Source of the DNA: Candidatus Omnitrophota bacterium
GTDB taxonomy: Bacteria; Omnitrophota; Gorgyraeia; Gygaellales; Profunditerraquicolaceae
Assembly: GCA_016867095.1 (NCBI GenBank)
Contig: VGKK01000086.1
Location: forward strand, 1 to 5,107
Reading direction: 5' to 3'
Length of the DNA: 5,107 nt
How positions within the stretch are numbered: position 1 is the first letter of the stretch; every line of letters begins with the position of its first letter. The position numbers and the translations under genes were made by a program. This document shows positions 3,643-5,107 of the stretch, piece after piece. The notes under the pieces are model-generated. The model was not told where the DNA came from. It saw only the letters and a program-made list of their open reading frames with translations, and did not search any database.

Positions 3643-4149
3643 CCGCCCCTGTATAAGGGGAGGAAAGTCCGGGCTCCAGAGGACAGCGTAATGGGTAATG
3701 CCCATCTCCGCCAAAGTTTCAGGGGCGGAAGGATTATCCCGACGTTCCGACCGAGCGTAAGCGATGCCGACGTTCACAAAATACGTGAAGTCGGCATTCC
3801 GACTGAGCGTAAGCGAACGTCGGAAGCGTCGGAAGCATCGGGAGAGCCACAGAGACGAGCGCCCCACTGCCTTTGTCTTGCTACGCAAGGCAAAGGCAAA
3901 GCGTAAACGGGGCGGGTGAAACGCGGTAATCTCTACGCGGAGCAAGGTAGAATAGGAGACGAGCGCCAGTCCTGCGCGACAAAAGTCTCGGGTAGACTGC
4001 TAAAGTCCCGGTATTAATACCGGGATTGAGAGAAATGGCTACTAAAGATACGGATATTCGCCCCGTTAGAAATACTACAATAATTTCATTAGTATATGAA
4101 ATTTCTAACGGGGTTCGTATCAAGACAGGACCCGGCTTATTCTGCCTGC
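3628..4149 (+). ncRNA. rnpB: RNase P RNA, bacterial A-type with extra insert
   Basis: This is the catalytic RNA of RNase P, which removes 5' leaders from pre-tRNAs. Conserved blocks appear in order: GAGGAAAGTCCGGGCTCC (3659-3676, P4 5' strand region), CCACAGAGACGAG (3847-3859), GGGTGAAACGCGGTAA (3914-3929), CGGAGCAAGG (3938-3947), GGGTAGACTGCTAAAG (3990-4005), and GACAGGACCCGGCTTAT (4124-4140). P1 pairs GCAGGCAGAA (3628-3637) with TTCTGCCTGC (4140-4149). At about 522 nt it is longer than the usual 350-400 nt. The excess is a palindromic insert at 3737-3843, an enlarged P12 (3871-3897) and an AT-rich hairpin in the P19 position (4047-4121, with a perfect 13-bp stem 4061-4073/4101-4113). P3 is reduced to CCCC/GGGG around 3646-3660. 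The loop between P15 strands (3955-3960/3985-3989) shows no GGU. Confidence 0.95.
3737..3843 (-). repeat. Palindromic insert in RNase P RNA, same family as the tRNA-cluster element
   Basis: The insert lies between helix P9 and the conserved CAGAGACGAG block. It is framed by TCCCGACGTTCC and GGAAGCATCGGGA, which pair. Inside are two copies of GAGCGTAAGCGA (3753-3764, and 3805-3816 followed by ACGTCGG), the reverse complement of the TTCGCTTACGCTC loop of the 44-bp element. Between them is a separate hairpin, ATGCCGAC/GTCGGCAT (3764-3771/3790-3797) with TTCAC/GTGAA. It looks like one palindromic element nested in another. RNase P RNA commonly tolerates inserts in peripheral helices, so the gene should still work. 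Confidence 0.75.
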
Positions 4150-4155
4150 TTTTTT
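4140..4155 (+). terminator. rnpB 3' end: P1 strand plus T-run
   Basis: The 3' strand of P1 (TTCTGCCTGC) runs straight into six T. The following AAGCTTAAAAAA makes an 18-nt perfect palindrome over 4150-4167. Because the P1 partner lies 500 nt upstream, termination may use P1 itself or the local T-rich palindrome. Confidence 0.5.
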
Positions 4156-4175
4156 AAGCTTAAAAAACAGGGGGC

Positions 4176-4247
4176 ACCAGGTTACAATGTCACCAAGTCA
4201 CCTGAATTTTTATAACGGGTGACCTTGTGACGTGGTGACTTTGTGAC
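4176..4247. repeat. GTGAC-rich inverted and direct repeat between rnpB and yebC
   Basis: GTCACCAAGTCACC (4189-4202) is an inverted copy of GGTGACCTTGTGAC (4218-4231, 12 of 14) and GGTGACTTTGTGAC (4234-4247, 13 of 14). The last two are direct copies 16 bp apart. The two arms flank an AT-rich spacer and can form a long imperfect hairpin ending 13 nt before the yebC ribosome binding site. It may be an intergenic palindromic element or an operator-like array; no protein partner can be named. Confidence 0.65.
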
Positions 4248-4271
4248 TGCTATCCTAATAGGAGGATTAAA

Positions 4272-5024
4272 ATGTCTGGTCATTCAAAATGGAAAACTAA
4301 TAAGGGTAAGAAAATGGCGGCAGACGCGAAAAAAGGCGCTGCCTACACCAAGATTATCAAGGAAATCACGATAGTAGCCAGGAACGGCGGGGGCAATCCT
4401 GATACCAATCCGAGCTTGCGCACCGCCATAGCCAGGGCGCGCGAATTAAATATGCCTTCGGATAATATCAAGATGGCGATAAAGCGCGGCACAGGGGAAT
4501 TGCCCGGGGTAACTTATGAGACGGTAATGTATGAAGCCTATGGCCCGGGCGGCGTGGCCATTCTGATTGAGGCCCTTACCGACAATAAAAACCGCACCAC
4601 CGCGGAACTGCGCAACATTATGTCTAAAAAAGGCGGCAATATGGCCGGGGCAGGTTCGGTCAGCTGGATGTTCGCCAAGAAGGGTTATATGCTTATTGAA
4701 AAAACCCAGATCCCGGAAGAAGAGCTAATGTCTGTCGCCCTGGACGCCGGGGCCGAAGATTTTAAGTCCGATGATAAAAACTACGAGATTGTTACTACGG
4801 CGCAGGACTTTGAAAAAGTAAAGCAGGCCATTGAGGCAAAGGGGATAAAATTCGCGGATGCGGAAGTTACCATGGTCGCTTCTTCCAATATTAAAGTTAC
4901 TGGCAATGAGGCCAAGACGTTGTTGTCATTAATTGAGGCGCTGGAAGAACACGACGATGTGCAGCAGGTTTACGCGAATTTTGACATCCCGGATGAGATT
5001 TTAGACCAGATGGCAAGCGATTAA
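4272..5024 (+). CDS. yebC: YebC/TACO1 family protein
   Basis: The 250-residue product is full length for the family (about 240-250). It opens with MSGHSKWKTNKGKKMAADAK, close to the MAGHSKWxNIKHRK signature. Next come YTKIIKEITIVARNGG (25-40), NMPSDNIKMAIKRGTGE (60-76), YEAYGPGGVAILIEALTDN (87-105), NRTTAELRNIMSKKGGNM (107-124) and the GSVSWMF segment (128-134), all hallmark blocks. YebC proteins were annotated as DNA-binding regulators. More recent work on bacterial YebC and mitochondrial TACO1 supports a ribosome-associated role easing stalls at polyproline stretches. The ATG is set by AGGAGG (4260-4265) with 6 nt spacing, the best ribosome binding site in the window. In many bacteria ruvC follows; here the stop is followed by a palindromic repeat. 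Whether yebC has its own promoter is not visible; the GTGAC repeat precedes it. Confidence 0.95.
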   Translation: MSGHSKWKTNKGKKMAADAKKGAAYTKIIKEITIVARNGGGNPDTNPSLRTAIARARELNMPSDNIKMAIKRGTGELPGVTYETVMYEAYGPGGVAILIEALTDNKNRTTAELRNIMSKKGGNMAGAGSVSWMFAKKGYMLIEKTQIPEEELMSVALDAGAEDFKSDDKNYEIVTTAQDFEKVKQAIEAKGIKFADAEVTMVASSNIKVTGNEAKTLLSLIEALEEHDDVQQVYANFDIPDEILDQMASD

Positions 5025-5048
5025 GTGAAGCCCAAACTTATGTCGCAC

Positions 5049-5107
5049 TTGCCGCAGAAGGCGGCATACCGAGCTTTCCGATAAGCTCGGGTGTTGCCGC
5101 AGAAGGC
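5049..5107. repeat. Palindromic repeat after yebC, cut by the window end
   Basis: TTGCCGCAGAAGGC occurs at 5049-5062 and again at 5094-5107, a 45-bp period. The first copy forms TGCCGC/GCGGCA around AGAAG (5050-5066). Between the copies is a perfect 8-bp hairpin CCGAGCTT/AAGCTCGG (5069-5076/5083-5090). Composition and motif differ from the TTCGCTTACGCTC family, so this is a second repeat type. It begins about 25 nt after yebC and may extend beyond the window. Confidence 0.75.

Noticed and set aside
3472..3945. 157-codon frame on the - strand and a 71-codon + frame at 3691-3906
   Set aside because: Both lie over rnhA or rnpB and its palindromic insert; they are by-products of GC-rich structured RNA sequence.
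3881..4123. 80-codon frame on the - strand
   Set aside because: It lies entirely within RNase P RNA conserved blocks.
5025..5084. Start of a next gene at GTG 5025 (MKPKLMSHLPQ...)
   Set aside because: The frame stops after 19 codons inside the palindromic repeat and no ribosome binding site precedes it.

Overview
The window looks like a chromosomal segment from an uncultivated, probably anaerobic bacterium. The basis is a superoxide reductase-type gene next to a hemerythrin-like gene, an A-type RNase P RNA, and the order zinc-ribbon/coiled-coil protein, RNase HI, rnpB, yebC. Intergenic space is loaded with short palindromic repeats. Candidate phyla such as Omnitrophota would fit, but this is an impression; nothing here fixes the taxon. 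All recognised genes lie on the + strand.

Layout. Positions 1-917 hold the 3' end of a superoxide reductase/desulfoferrodoxin-type gene and a complete hemerythrin-like gene, plausibly an oxygen/ROS defence operon. Positions 918-1515 have no gene. They carry a 7-bp AT tandem repeat directly upstream of a good sigma70-like promoter, then about 270 nt of back-to-back hairpins (a candidate structured RNA or dead mobile element), then an inverted-repeat block.

Positions 1516-2322 are a disturbed tRNA cluster. A 38-nt 5' piece of a CAT-anticodon tRNA ends exactly at the anticodon and is split by an 84-bp double palindrome. It is followed by a small GIY-YIG endonuclease gene whose last codons and stop lie inside the complete CAT tRNA. 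After that come an intact tRNA-Val(CAC) and a 124-bp tandem array in which the tRNA 3' part is repeated, each time with a 44-bp palindrome in place of the 5' half of the D-arm. The last array copy ends in a different tRNA 3' end with an encoded CCA.

Positions 2375-4149 hold a coiled-coil/zinc-ribbon protein (COG1579 type), RNase HI, and RNase P RNA. The 5' strand of RNase P helix P1 lies inside the end of the RNase HI coding sequence. The RNase P RNA carries an insert of the same palindrome family found in the tRNA cluster, and it appears to lack the GGU loop that recognises tRNA CCA ends. Positions 4150-5107 hold a terminator, a GTGAC-rich inverted repeat, yebC, and the start of another palindromic repeat.

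The main signal is the link between stable-RNA genes and small mobile DNA. A GIY-YIG gene is seated in a tRNA gene and rebuilds it, while one palindrome family has invaded both tRNA genes and the RNase P RNA that matures them.
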